A stretch of DNA of 64,000 bases, from assembly GCF_016918785.1 (NCBI RefSeq), contig NZ_JAFFPT010000071.1, positions 131,001 through 195,000 on the forward strand, written 5' to 3'. The notes beneath the pieces were generated by a model. That model made no database searches, was not told the origin of the DNA, and saw only the letters and a program-made list of their open reading frames with translations. Source of the stretch: Leptospira ainazelensis. Lineage in GTDB: Bacteria; Spirochaetota; Leptospiria; Leptospirales; Leptospiraceae. Shown here in pieces: positions 23,487 to 34,738 of the stretch (positions are counted from its first letter, which is position 1; each line of letters starts with the position of its first letter). Made by a program: the position numbers and the translations under genes.

Positions 23487-23753
23487 ATGGATTCAGTTAC
23501 TTTCTTAGGTTATATCGCTTCTCTTTTGACAACGGTTTCCTTTCTTCCTCAACTCATTCGAATCGTTATGGGGGGAAGCACAAAGGACATTTCAAGAAAC
23601 ATGTATCTCGTCTTTGTGATAGGCGTCGTGTTTTGGTTTGTCTACGGTTGTCTCAAACAGGACTTTCCGATCATACTCGCGAACATATTCACGTTTATTT
23701 TCACTTCGATCATTCTCTTTTTCAAATTGAGAAACGACGCGAAGGGAGAATGA
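23487..23753 (+). CDS. SemiSWEET sugar transporter
   Basis: An 88-residue three-helix bundle that must dimerise to form a sugar uniporter. It is very like the L. biflexa SemiSWEET of known structure: LTTVSFLPQ (with the PQ motif) in helix 1, RNMYLVF before helix 2, Trp50 in VFWFVYG, and Asn66 in PIILANI. These correspond to the sugar-binding Trp48 and Asn64 of the L. biflexa protein. Substrate is probably a hexose, but this cannot be read directly. It lies just after queF on the same strand. Confidence 0.95.
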   Translation: MDSVTFLGYIASLLTTVSFLPQLIRIVMGGSTKDISRNMYLVFVIGVVFWFVYGCLKQDFPIILANIFTFIFTSIILFFKLRNDAKGE

Positions 23754-24108
23754 GAAAATTTCAAACTTTTTTTTCTGTATTGTTTTTGTAAGAGTTCCTA
23801 CTTTTGGAACTTGTTACTTGCAAAAAGTAGAATTTTATGATAGAGCAAAGTCTCCCGGAGTTTCGTTTAACGGAGGATTGTCGTTGTTAAGATAAATATT
23901 TGCTAAAATTCAAACAAATTATGAGTGAGGCTCTGCAAATTTAGAGCGGATCACGGAGTTGCACTTCGACAATTTAAGAAAGCCGGGGGCGACTTTTTTG
24001 GTTTTTCATCTTCCTTAGTTTAGGATATTTTATATTTATATTATATCAAAACCAACATTTGAATCAGTATGCGACCCAATATTTAGGATTCGCATACTGA
24101 GGTATAAC
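23754..24108. other. 355-base AT-rich gap with two hairpins
   Basis: No gene is seen. A near-perfect hairpin GTAAGAGTTCC...GGAACTTGTTAC lies at 23788-23817, just after the SemiSWEET gene, without a following T-run. A second hairpin at 24064-24100 (listed separately) ends the convergent lipoprotein gene. The rest is AT-rich with no recognisable signal. It opens the 6.5-kb accessory-looking stretch. Confidence 0.4.
24064..24100 (-). terminator. probable terminator of the small lipoprotein gene
   Basis: TCAGTATGCG (24064-24073) and CGCATACTGA (24091-24100) form a perfect 10-bp stem with a 17-base loop, beginning nine bases past the stop of the minus-strand lipoprotein gene. On that strand it is followed by a T-rich but interrupted tract. 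The stem is good; the loop is long for a classical intrinsic terminator. Confidence 0.55.
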
Positions 24109-24735
24109 TTACTTAATGATTGAAATCCAATCAGATTCATTAAAAATTTCTTTAGCTTTCGCGAGCAAGTTTTGCTTGTCAGCATCTGAAGATTCTGATT
24201 TTTGCAAGGAACCTGCATATAGCAGACTTTGAGCATAAGTGCTTTCAGCCGTGGAAGTCAAAGTGTGAGCACGATTTCCAGAATCCACTCGAGACCAAGC
24301 AAGGTCATCCTGGCTTGAATTTGTCGTAAATTTTCCCGCATAAACGAATTCATTTTTATTCACTTTGATAGTAATTTTCGCAATCGAATCCTTATCTAGA
24401 TAATGAATCACAGGCGTGTCGTTTTGATTTTGCTTCGCCGCACCTGCTAAAAGAACTGTGTAGGTTCCAGGTTCCGCATTTATTAAGTAAACGTAACCGT
24501 TTGCAGCAAAATTACTTTGGAAAATTTTTGGAGTGGCTTTCTTTTCTTTTGGATCCGCTAACTTTACAAAGAGAACTTCGGATGCATCCTTTGAAAAAAA
24601 GGCAACCGGAGCTTGTAAAACGAAAGAAATAGCTATGATAGAAAGGTCAGCAGAACCTTTTTTCTTGAGAGTTTCCGGTAAAGAGACACAACCAACCATC
24701 GTCATCAAAGTTAAGAACACAATAAATCTTTTCAT
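24109..24735 (-). CDS. putative lipoprotein, function unknown
   Basis: I do not recognise this 208-residue protein beyond its export signal. MKRFIVFLTLMTMVGC is a lipoprotein signal peptide with Cys16. The rest is a beta-rich region resembling an Ig-like or DUF2846-type fold (SEVLFVKLAD, AANGYVYLINAEPGTYTVLLAGAA), followed by a Ser/Thr-rich segment and a short helical tail. AAGGA lies four bases before the ATG. It stands alone between two AT-rich gaps in the accessory-looking region. Confidence 0.7.
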   Translation of the reverse strand: MKRFIVFLTLMTMVGCVSLPETLKKKGSADLSIIAISFVLQAPVAFFSKDASEVLFVKLADPKEKKATPKIFQSNFAANGYVYLINAEPGTYTVLLAGAAKQNQNDTPVIHYLDKDSIAKITIKVNKNEFVYAGKFTTNSSQDDLAWSRVDSGNRAHTLTSTAESTYAQSLLYAGSLQKSESSDADKQNLLAKAKEIFNESDWISIIK

Positions 24736-24950
24736 GTTTTCCTTAAGAATATTTTGAATTTTTTATCACATTTTTAGTGCGGCACTTTTCTTTCAAATAA
24801 AAATCTTTAACCATTCTAAAAACTAAATTGCCTGATTTGAATTACTTTTTCATAAAGTTCCCGTCCCAAATTTTTACATTGCAGATTATACTAAAAAGCT
24901 TGGAATGCACGTGAAACCTGCTACGAGATTTTTAAAATTTTATAGCTAAC

Positions 24951-27386
24951 TCATTCCATCTTTCGAATGATATGATCCGTATCATCCGAGATAAAAATAT
25001 TAATTCCATCGGACGTGATTCCATAAGGAGTCACAAAGGAAGCCGCAGTCGTCGCGGAGCCTGGACAGGGAGGTGCGGAATAGCGCACCCCCGATGTTGT
25101 TCCTATCTTTCCAATACACCCTGAAATCGTTTCCGTAGGATGCGGAGACGTAAGATCGATCGTTCGAATCAATCCGCTTCCTCCTTCCGTCACATAAAGC
25201 CTCTGACCGTCCGAGATAAGTCCCGTCGGCGCCGAAAACGCGGCTCCGATTCCAGTAGGCGCGTCATAAGAACCAGTAGTACCTCCAGCGATCACAGAAA
25301 GAGTAGAAAGTGAAAGATCCAATTTTACGATCGCGTCCGCGTTTGTGCTCGCAATAAAAAGTGTATTCCCTTGTAGATACAATCCTTTCGGAGCGTTCAA
25401 TCGGGTCGCAGTAGCGGAACCGTTTCCGATCCCCGCAAGACCCGTTCCTGCAATCGTAGACACACTTCCCGTTCTCTGGTCGATCCTTCGAATTCGATGA
25501 TTCGTAGTATCGGAAACATAAACTTTGACCCCGTCCACCGAAAGATGATTCGGCTTATTAAACCTTGCACCCGCGATCGGCCCATCCAGGAACCCGGAAA
25601 CGTTGGCGGGAACGATCGCCGTCTGTATTCCCGTTCCCAAATCGTATTTTACAATCGTAGAAGAATTCTCCCCACATGCGTAAACATACACTCCATCGGT
25701 GGCAACTCCTCTCACTTTGGAGAATGTAAAAAGATCGGAAACGTTTCTTGTGGAGATCTCTATTGCTCTCACTTTTCCGTTCATATAATCCGCAACAAAG
25801 ATATTCTTTCCGTCCGTGGTTATATGACTCGGATCGTCAAAAATTGAGGCATTTCCGATTCCATTGGCGTGACCGTTTGTGGCCAACTGCCCTGCGAAAA
25901 TAATTCCTCCGGTCAAAACTTCCATGTTTCCCGTTAGAAAAGAAAGATCTTTGAAAACGGAATTTCCTCCTGAGATCACTCCGCTTGTTCCCGTCTGGCA
26001 ATGAATTCTAACATCCGTTATATGGGAACTTACGATCGTTCCGTACATCATAGCGATCTTACAAAATTGTCCGGCCGGACTGGAAGTGACCTCCAAATGA
26101 AAAGTTTCCGAAGCGGCCAGACCCAGAGGCATCGTAAAAGTTCCGTTCGAATTGATATTCAGCGTATCGGAATTTACCGAATTCCTCAAGGTCAAAGTTC
26201 CGGATAAACCGGTGACGCTTCCTCCCACGCTGTATTGGTTGATACAAACGATCGATGGAGAGGAAACATGAGTCCCGCCTATGGTTCCCGATCCCGAGCT
26301 TACACTACAAAGTTGTAACGGCGAGGTTGGTTGACTGGAAACGGCTACGGCGTAGGTGGATCCGTCCGCAAGGGAGGTTGGAAATACAAACGTAGAACCG
26401 GACACCGTGATCTCGTCTCCTCCATTGTTCGTAAGTTTTAATCCGCTTCCGGTCAAACCCGTAACACTCCCGCCGACGGTATAAGAATTCGTCGAACAAT
26501 TGATCGCCACATTGGTGACATTGGATGAGGAAATCGATCCGCTTCCGTTAGAAATCGAACATGTCTGAGCCGGCGCCGTAGGTTGTGCGGAAACAGAAAC
26601 TGTATAAGCCGCCCCGCTCGCTACCGAAGTAGGAAAAACAAACGAGGTCCCGGAAGGGGCAATTTCATCACCTCCGTTATTTCTCAATTTCAAACCGGTT
26701 CCTAAAAGCCCGGAAATACCACCTCCAACGGAAAAAGAACTCGTAGAACAGGTCACGAGTACGTTCGTAATATTCGCCGAGACGATAGTTCCGGTTCCGT
26801 TGGAAACCGAACAAACCTGAGTGGGAGAAGACGGTTGTGTGGAAACGGAAACGGAGTAAGCTCCTCCACTCGCGATCGAAGTCGGAAAAATAAAGGAGGC
26901 GCCGGAAACGCCGATCAAATCCGTCCCGTTATTGAACAAAGTCAAACCGGAACCGGATAAACCGGTCACACTTCCGCTTACAGTATAAGAGGAGGAAGAA
27001 CAAACCACACGGACATCGGAAACGTCCCTCGCCGCAATCAAACCGGATCCATTGACGACGGAACAAGTCTGGTTTGGACCCGTGGGATTTGCAAGGACCG
27101 TCACGAGATAAGTTTTCTGGTTTTCTAGGAGAGTCTGAAATTTAAAATCCCCGCTTAAAAGAACGTCTAACGTTTCTCCCCCGTTCAATTGTAATCTAAG
27201 ACCTGTTCCGGTCAGACCTGAAATCGAACCCGAAACCGAAAAAGGACCGGGACCCACAACTGAAGTAATTGGAAATCCAAAAATACCTTTGAATGAAAGG
27301 CTCTGCTCGCCTCTATCTCCCAAACAACCTTGGAAAAAAATAAAAAATAAGACCGTTGCTACATTGGACAATCTAAAGAATTGCAT
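24951..27386 (-). CDS. large lipoprotein: five 84-residue repeats plus C-terminal NHL-type beta-propeller
   Basis: An 811-residue predicted surface or periplasmic lipoprotein. The signal peptide ends at IFFQGC (Cys21). Five tandem repeats begin near residues 49, 134, 218, 302 and 385. Each opens with (Y/F)(S/T)V(S/G)GSxxGLxG and contains two Cys about 21 residues apart in TCSVSNGSG...VxCS, so a disulfide per repeat is likely. From about 490 to the end, repeated units such as GNASIFDDPSHITTDGKNIFVAD and RFNKPNHLSVDGVKVYVSDTTNHRIRRID form an NHL-like propeller. GGGA lies seven bases before the ATG. Binding to host or polysaccharide is a guess. Confidence 0.85.
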   Translation of the reverse strand: MQFFRLSNVATVLFFIFFQGCLGDRGEQSLSFKGIFGFPITSVVGPGPFSVSGSISGLTGTGLRLQLNGGETLDVLLSGDFKFQTLLENQKTYLVTVLANPTGPNQTCSVVNGSGLIAARDVSDVRVVCSSSSYTVSGSVTGLSGSGLTLFNNGTDLIGVSGASFIFPTSIASGGAYSVSVSTQPSSPTQVCSVSNGTGTIVSANITNVLVTCSTSSFSVGGGISGLLGTGLKLRNNGGDEIAPSGTSFVFPTSVASGAAYTVSVSAQPTAPAQTCSISNGSGSISSSNVTNVAINCSTNSYTVGGSVTGLTGSGLKLTNNGGDEITVSGSTFVFPTSLADGSTYAVAVSSQPTSPLQLCSVSSGSGTIGGTHVSSPSIVCINQYSVGGSVTGLSGTLTLRNSVNSDTLNINSNGTFTMPLGLAASETFHLEVTSSPAGQFCKIAMMYGTIVSSHITDVRIHCQTGTSGVISGGNSVFKDLSFLTGNMEVLTGGIIFAGQLATNGHANGIGNASIFDDPSHITTDGKNIFVADYMNGKVRAIEISTRNVSDLFTFSKVRGVATDGVYVYACGENSSTIVKYDLGTGIQTAIVPANVSGFLDGPIAGARFNKPNHLSVDGVKVYVSDTTNHRIRRIDQRTGSVSTIAGTGLAGIGNGSATATRLNAPKGLYLQGNTLFIASTNADAIVKLDLSLSTLSVIAGGTTGSYDAPTGIGAAFSAPTGLISDGQRLYVTEGGSGLIRTIDLTSPHPTETISGCIGKIGTTSGVRYSAPPCPGSATTAASFVTPYGITSDGINIFISDDTDHIIRKME

Positions 27387-27641
27387 TCATTTCTCCCAAA
27401 TCGCTGCTCCCCAAGCCTCCGTCATCCGCGTTAGTAAACTGGATTCATTCTAGTATTGGAAAACAAAGGATAGGATACTCGAAATCGGAAAATCTATAAA
27501 TTACTCTTATAAAGAGCAAATCCCTACTTTATAAGATTCCTATTTTACAGAAAGAGGTTGAAATTCTTCGTTCTTTATAAAAGGAAAACTCGGTTCTGGT
27601 GCCTTAGATCCGAACAAAAAGGCGTTTTATAGAAAGAATAT

Positions 27642-28730
27642 CTAAATCTTTCCTTTTTGCTTCCGAAAGGATCGCGGCGTCACACCCACTTCTTTTTTGA
27701 AAGTCGCGTTGAAAACGGAAAGCGAATTGAATCCGCTTTCAAACGCAATTGTTAGAATGGTTTTTTCGTCTTTGTTGAGAAGAGAATGTTTAGCCTCTTG
27801 GATTCGATGGAAGTTTACGAAAGAATTAAAATTCGTGTTCAAATATTGATTTAAAAGTTCCGAGAGCTGATGTGGGGAAATCTCCAACCTCTCCGCCATA
27901 GATTTTAAACTCAGACCGGAATCCAAATGTATTCTTTCCATTTTCATCAAAGAAACTACTCTCTTTTTCATTTCTTCCGGATCCAACCGACTCAGGGTGC
28001 TCTTTTCATATTGAAGACGACTCATCGTCTCGGAAAGAAGATTGAAAGTAATGGGGTAAATCTGACTTACAAAAAACGTATAAATGATAATGCAGAAAAA
28101 AAGAAAAAGAAGAAGCTGATACAGCTCTAAAAAGTGATCTTGAAACTCAAGTAAAAACCTGGTTCCGATCAATATACTAACCGAAGTAGAAATGAAAGCG
28201 ATCAGAAATATGACGACGATATGGAGGGGCCAGCGGATTCTTAAAAAATTTCCTTTAAAAATTCTAAAAAAATTTCTGGCAAGAACTGCCAAATATCCGC
28301 AAGGGACAAAGGAAACTACATAGTAAAGGACGTTGTATCGACTTTTAAAATCGGAGCTCAGATCCTGGAACGAAGGATTTCTGATAAAAACCAAAATCGT
28401 ATCGCAGAAATAATAAATCAAAAAAATCAGAGCAGGCAGAAGATGGACAAACATTTTTCCATCCGAAAATTGCCGGGCTCCGACTATCATATTAAAATAA
28501 ATAAAAAGAGAAGGCCCGATGAGAAGAATGAAAAAAATTTCCACCGCATAAAAATGGGAATATTCCATCCAGAATCGGCTGAGAATAAAAAACCCTTTGA
28601 GCTGAAAGATTCCCATCGAGGTAAAAATCCCAAAAAGAATCCAGTTTCTGATAGAAAATCCCTTCAAAATCTGCACGACCGCGAGCATAAATGAAAGAAG
28701 AGAACCGAATAAATAAATAGTATTTAGCAT
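27642..28730 (-). CDS. membrane-anchored AraC-family transcriptional regulator, copy A
   Basis: The 362-residue protein has about seven hydrophobic helices in the first 235 residues and a C-terminal AraC-type double helix-turn-helix (about 265-360). The latter is seen as GLSLKSMAERLEISPHQLSELLN then ILTIAFESGFNSLSVFNATFKKEVGVTPRSFRK. It should bind DNA while anchored in the inner membrane and sense something through the membrane part. It lies next to a second protein of the same design. The target may be the neighbouring lipoprotein gene, but no site is proven. Confidence 0.88.
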   Translation of the reverse strand: MLNTIYLFGSLLSFMLAVVQILKGFSIRNWILFGIFTSMGIFQLKGFFILSRFWMEYSHFYAVEIFFILLIGPSLFIYFNMIVGARQFSDGKMFVHLLPALIFLIYYFCDTILVFIRNPSFQDLSSDFKSRYNVLYYVVSFVPCGYLAVLARNFFRIFKGNFLRIRWPLHIVVIFLIAFISTSVSILIGTRFLLEFQDHFLELYQLLLFLFFCIIIYTFFVSQIYPITFNLLSETMSRLQYEKSTLSRLDPEEMKKRVVSLMKMERIHLDSGLSLKSMAERLEISPHQLSELLNQYLNTNFNSFVNFHRIQEAKHSLLNKDEKTILTIAFESGFNSLSVFNATFKKEVGVTPRSFRKQKGKI

Positions 28731-28973
28731 CTTACGATCTCTGAAAGATAAAAATTAATTCTCCTGAGTTCATTTCCAATGGACGATAGTGCATCGTAAA
28801 GAACTTACAGCGCCTCAAAACTCAATTTTACTTATCAGAATGATCAAGCTGCAAGGTTCTGTCCCCGTTTGGGAGAAACCTTATAATATCCTCCAATGTT
28901 TCCCATCTCTAAAGAGAAACAAAAAAATCTTTCGCAGATCGAAACTTTCAAAAATAACTTAAAAAAAAACTCC

Positions 28974-30122
28974 TCAATTCACAGTAAAATTTGTGGACGA
29001 GGAAGAAAAAACTTCCGCGTGATTCTCTCTAAATTGTTTCGGCGTCAATCCAGTTTCTATGTAAAAAGCACGATGAAATGCGGAAGTGGAATTGAATCCT
29101 ACTGCGACTCCGATTGACAAAACGGTTCGATCCGGGTCATCGAGAAGAATCCGTTTCGCAGCTTCCACTCGATACGAATTTATGAAACGATTAAAACTCA
29201 ATCCTAAATATTCGTTGATGAACGCTGAAAGGTGATGAACGGAAATTCCTATGTCCTCCGCCAAGGAAGGAAGTCTCAAGTCTTCGTCTAAATAGACCTT
29301 TTCCTCCTCAAAAAGAATTTTCAATTTTTTATCGACGGCTTGAAGATTGAGATTGGCAAGAAGATTGTATTTCGTCTGGGATTTCCGATCCGGGTAAGAA
29401 TTCCGTTCCATTTCCGATTCCTCGGAATCGGAGCCTCTGCCGTTTCCAACTTCGTTTTGAGAAAGGAAATTCAATCTCTCCTTTGGAATGATTTCGTGAA
29501 GAACGATCGGAGAAAGGAGGATAAAGTATTCATCGAGTAGAACCAACGTAGGATGAGAAGAGAATCCATAAGTTTGTTTGATCGCCTCCATCGCCTTTAC
29601 GACCAAAATCACCGTGAGAAAAGGAAGTATGTTCAACGTTTCTTCACCGGTTCTCCGAAAACGAATGAGAATATCTGCAAAAATCAGAATGTAATAGATG
29701 CAGATAAAAAAGGAAATCGATGAAATCAAATCAGGAAGCGAATTTTTCGGAAAAAATTTCCAAACTGCAACAATAAAACTCGAAGTCAAAATCGATTGAA
29801 TTCCGATTATGACCGGATCCATGAGCCTCCATTTGGAATCATAGCTCCGTTCTTTACTAACTTCCGATCTCAACTTTTTTTGAAAGTGGTAAAATACGAG
29901 AGCCGCCAAGATAGAAAAGAAAACAAAAAAGAATTCTAAGACCGAATAGAAAAAACCACCTTCCGTCGAAAAACTGGTAGCAGAATAAGACCAGAGAATA
30001 CATCCAAGGGAAAGAAAAAGAAGAGCTCGATACGATCCCAATTCATAAGATTCCTTTTTGAAACGTAACAGGCCTATCAGTATATAAAGCAGAGCTGATA
30101 TAGTTAAGAAACGATTGTCCAT
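28974..30122 (-). CDS. membrane-anchored AraC-family transcriptional regulator, copy B
   Basis: A 382-residue regulator with the same layout as the neighbouring gene: about seven membrane helices, then a polar linker rich in Ser/Glu (about 225-260) and a C-terminal AraC helix-turn-helix pair (LRLPSLAEDIGISVHHLSAFINEYLG, then VLSIGVAVGFNSTSAFHRAFYIETGLTPKQFRE). Sequence similarity to copy A is strong in the DNA-binding half and weak in the membrane half. That suggests different signals and related DNA sites. GGGAA precedes the ATG. An 8-bp inverted repeat lies 144-168 bases upstream. Confidence 0.88.
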   Translation of the reverse strand: MDNRFLTISALLYILIGLLRFKKESYELGSYRALLFLSLGCILWSYSATSFSTEGGFFYSVLEFFFVFFSILAALVFYHFQKKLRSEVSKERSYDSKWRLMDPVIIGIQSILTSSFIVAVWKFFPKNSLPDLISSISFFICIYYILIFADILIRFRRTGEETLNILPFLTVILVVKAMEAIKQTYGFSSHPTLVLLDEYFILLSPIVLHEIIPKERLNFLSQNEVGNGRGSDSEESEMERNSYPDRKSQTKYNLLANLNLQAVDKKLKILFEEEKVYLDEDLRLPSLAEDIGISVHHLSAFINEYLGLSFNRFINSYRVEAAKRILLDDPDRTVLSIGVAVGFNSTSAFHRAFYIETGLTPKQFRENHAEVFSSSSTNFTVN

Positions 30123-30265
30123 AATTTCCCATTCATCGTAAAATCTATCTCATTATAATTCTACTGAGAAAAAAATTCCCCCGAAATGATAAATTCGGAG
30201 GAAAATAATCAATAGAATCCGGTGAAGTTTTTGGTTTCACAGCGTATCAGAAGATATCGTTTCTT

Positions 30266-30290
30266 ATAGTTCGCATAAACAACGAACTAT
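30266..30290. promoter_or_regulatory. inverted repeat upstream of AraC-type gene B
   Basis: ATAGTTCG (30266-30273) and CGAACTAT (30283-30290) form a perfect 8-bp inverted repeat with a nine-base spacer. It sits between the AraC-type gene start at 30122 and the terminator of the next minus-strand gene. It may be an operator for the regulator; no T-run supports termination. Confidence 0.3.
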
Positions 30291-30325
30291 CTATAAATAG
30301 GGAATTGTTATTTTCTAAAAATGAG

Positions 30326-30362
30326 AAACCTCGACTTCGCTTAACAAACGAAATCGAGGTTT
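30326..30362 (-). terminator. terminator of the FecR lipoprotein gene
   Basis: AAACCTCGA (30326-30334) pairs perfectly with TCGAGGTTT (30354-30362), with inner TTCG/CGAA able to extend the stem. It begins 12 bases past the stop of the minus-strand FecR gene and is followed on that strand by ATTTTTAG. It is a reasonable intrinsic terminator. Confidence 0.7.
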
Positions 30363-30373
30363 GGCAAAAAGTC

Positions 30374-31303
30374 TTATTGAGGTTTGACTTGGTCTTTGAG
30401 AGATTTTCTGGAATTTTCCAAGGCTTCTTTGTCCTTATCGATGCCCGACTTGATGTTTTTTCTTTCTTCGTCTGCGGCATTTTTAATGGCTTCTTTTTCG
30501 GCCTTTCCGGATTCCTTAACTTCATCGATCATTCTTTTATTTTCTTCTTTTGTAGAATTGATCAGTTCCTGGTTTCTCTGTTTCTGTTCTTCCAGACCTT
30601 GGAGAATTCTTTCCTTGTTTTCCTTAAAATCTTTGAGAATTTCTTCGATCTGTTTTCTTTGTTCTTCCGTTACGGACTGAACTGTAGCGGCGTCTTCCTG
30701 AAGTTCCTTGAGTTCATCTTCGGACAACTTTTCTTCTTTCTGATTTTTACCATCCGAGGTCACTTTTTCCCCTGCATCCGCGACGTTGGTTTGGTCAGGG
30801 TTATCGTTATCCACGACTTCTACGGATCCGTCCGAAACGAGTGTTTCGGATTGATTCCCTTCGGCTTCTACTTGGAAATCGGTTCCACGAACGGCGGCGG
30901 TCACGGTCGGAGTGCTGACTTTGAAACCGGAAGATTTACCCAGTTTCGTACCGACCTTGGAAAAAATCTTTCCTTTGTTTAAACTCAAATCTGCATAAAT
31001 TTCCGAATTCTTTGAATCCACAAAAATCTTATTGAGAGTAAGAATCGTGTTTTCCTTTACACGGATGATCACGCCGTCCATCAGCTGAACGTCCGCATAA
31101 GAAGCCTTTCCGGTTTCGATTTTATCCTCCGGAAGAATGAATTCGGAAACCCCTACTTTCTTTTCCTTTCCGGCCTTATCCGTAAGTTTAACGGTTCCTT
31201 TGATAAAAGTAAAAACACCGCCCTGAAGGTCCTCTTTTTTGGATTTGCTACAGTCGATTGCGAATAAGACGATCAAAGCCAGGCATAAACCCTTTTGAAT
31301 CAT
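30374..31303 (-). CDS. FecR-domain lipoprotein, probable Lsa33 orthologue
   Basis: A 309-residue lipoprotein (signal peptide to LFAIDC, Cys18). Residues 30-170 form a FecR-type beta domain with the typical STPTVTAAVRGTDFQVEA, and residues 190-309 form a highly charged Glu/Lys coiled coil. Size, domain and position two genes before fliM fit my memory of L. interrogans LIC11834, described as the laminin- and plasminogen-binding adhesin Lsa33; this is recall, not a search. Unlike true FecR it has no membrane helix or sigma partner nearby. GGGAGA precedes the ATG, and a terminator follows. Confidence 0.8.
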   Translation of the reverse strand: MIQKGLCLALIVLFAIDCSKSKKEDLQGGVFTFIKGTVKLTDKAGKEKKVGVSEFILPEDKIETGKASYADVQLMDGVIIRVKENTILTLNKIFVDSKNSEIYADLSLNKGKIFSKVGTKLGKSSGFKVSTPTVTAAVRGTDFQVEAEGNQSETLVSDGSVEVVDNDNPDQTNVADAGEKVTSDGKNQKEEKLSEDELKELQEDAATVQSVTEEQRKQIEEILKDFKENKERILQGLEEQKQRNQELINSTKEENKRMIDEVKESGKAEKEAIKNAADEERKNIKSGIDKDKEALENSRKSLKDQVKPQ

Positions 31304-31540
31304 TCTGGTTCTCCCATTTATAAATTCTTTCCCGGCAAGGTAGCACGAAATTTATTTCTAGTCCAGAGTTTTCCCTCTTTTCGAACTCTTTGTGGAATAC
31401 GATTTGTCAAGAATTCTCAGTCTAATCGTTTTCAAAGCGAAAAGAACCAAAGAAAAGGGGTTGCCGTCTAAGTAGTGATTAGAAAATTGATCTTGGAACC
31501 TGTTTTTTAAGCGACCGGGAGAACCAACTCAGGAGAATCG

Positions 31541-31768
<228 letters not shown>

Positions 31769-31796
31769 TTCTACACTTTCTTTTTTGAAGAAATGC

Positions 31797-31824
31797 AAAA
31801 GGCGGCTTAAAGGCCGCCTTTTTT
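31797..31824 (+). terminator. intrinsic terminator after ferredoxin
   Basis: AAGGCGGC (31799-31806) and GCCGCCTT (31813-31820) form a perfect G/C-rich stem with a six-base loop, followed by TTTTTT. It lies 30 bases after the ferredoxin stop. The A-run before the stem would also let it stop transcripts coming the other way. Confidence 0.9.
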
Positions 31825-32054
31825 GTTTCCAAAGCCTTTGTTGAGAAGCGAAAGGACAGATTTTTTTGAAATTTTCCCATTCTTCAACAAAACGTCTTCT
31901 GGAAAAAATTCTTCTCCTCACCCAAACTCGATCGGAAACCGGCTTGGCATTCCGGCCTACGCTCACTTCTCTTGTGAACTGCGCGAAGGATTTTCTTCTC
32001 GAAAAGCTACCGCGTTTGAGGCATTCGACTTCTCAAAAAAAGAAAAACTCGGAA

Positions 32055-34057
<2,003 letters not shown>

Positions 34058-34114
34058 TCTGGTTTATTTTCGGCAGTTTCTCCCAAAAGTATCGAAAAAA
34101 TCCCTCTTTTTAGA

Positions 34115-34738
34115 TCAACCCGGAGCTTTTGCGTCCTCTATGATCATCTCTCCAATGCGAATCAGACGTTTTAGAATCGATTCCACCTGATCATAGTCCT
34201 TGTAACAGGCTATCAACTTTTCCATCGGAGGTTGTAGGAGCGAAATCGCCTTTGCAGAGAGGACGAGAGAACCGAGGTTGTCTTCGTTTAACAAATGGAA
34301 GGATTCGAGTTCGGTTAAGAATCGGCTGATTTCCTTGATAAGAGCCTCGTCGGAAATATCGTTTTTTTCAAAATAAGATTCAATTTTTAGAATATAATCG
34401 GTAAGAACCTGTTTGATCCTCGCCTCGTCGTCGGTCGGTCTTCTTTTTGCGGTTAGAGAGTTGATAACTCCGTATTTCGACATCGCGGTTTCGTAATACG
34501 AATTTACTTCCTGTCTTTTGAAATGAACGATTCGAAAAAGTCGTAGGATTCCGACCAAACGATCCGGAAGATTTTTCCCTTCGTTGGTTTCCATGATTGC
34601 GACCCTACATTCGGACTCTTGAACCGAGAAGGTGGAAAGTTTTTCGAGAATACGATTCGTGCTGGAGCCGGAGGTATAAGCCCCCAACTCCTTCACGACC
34701 TCGAAAAAAATTCCGGTCTTATCCGATTCGGTCGTCAT
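34115..34738 (-). CDS. conserved hypothetical cytoplasmic protein
   Basis: I do not recognise this 207-residue protein. It is almost wholly helical, without signal peptide or membrane helix, with amphipathic stretches such as DEARIKQVLTDYILKIESYFEK and YKDYDQVESILKRLIRIGEMIIEDA. Its ATG overlaps the cyclophilin gene stop (ATGA at 34738-34735). It lies 57 bases upstream of the exported protein gene that leads into fliM, so an argH-cyclophilin-this-exported-fliM transcript is possible. Confidence 0.7.
   Translation of the reverse strand: MTTESDKTGIFFEVVKELGAYTSGSSTNRILEKLSTFSVQESECRVAIMETNEGKNLPDRLVGILRLFRIVHFKRQEVNSYYETAMSKYGVINSLTAKRRPTDDEARIKQVLTDYILKIESYFEKNDISDEALIKEISRFLTELESFHLLNEDNLGSLVLSAKAISLLQPPMEKLIACYKDYDQVESILKRLIRIGEMIIEDAKAPG

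Noticed and set aside
23754..24108. Possible insertion-sequence remnant at the start of the accessory patch
   Set aside because: Hairpins are present but there are no matched terminal repeats around a unit, no target duplication and no transposase fragment.
24951..27386. Repeat array that could be taken for a CRISPR
   Set aside because: The repeats are 250-base protein-coding units in frame, not short direct repeats with unique spacers.
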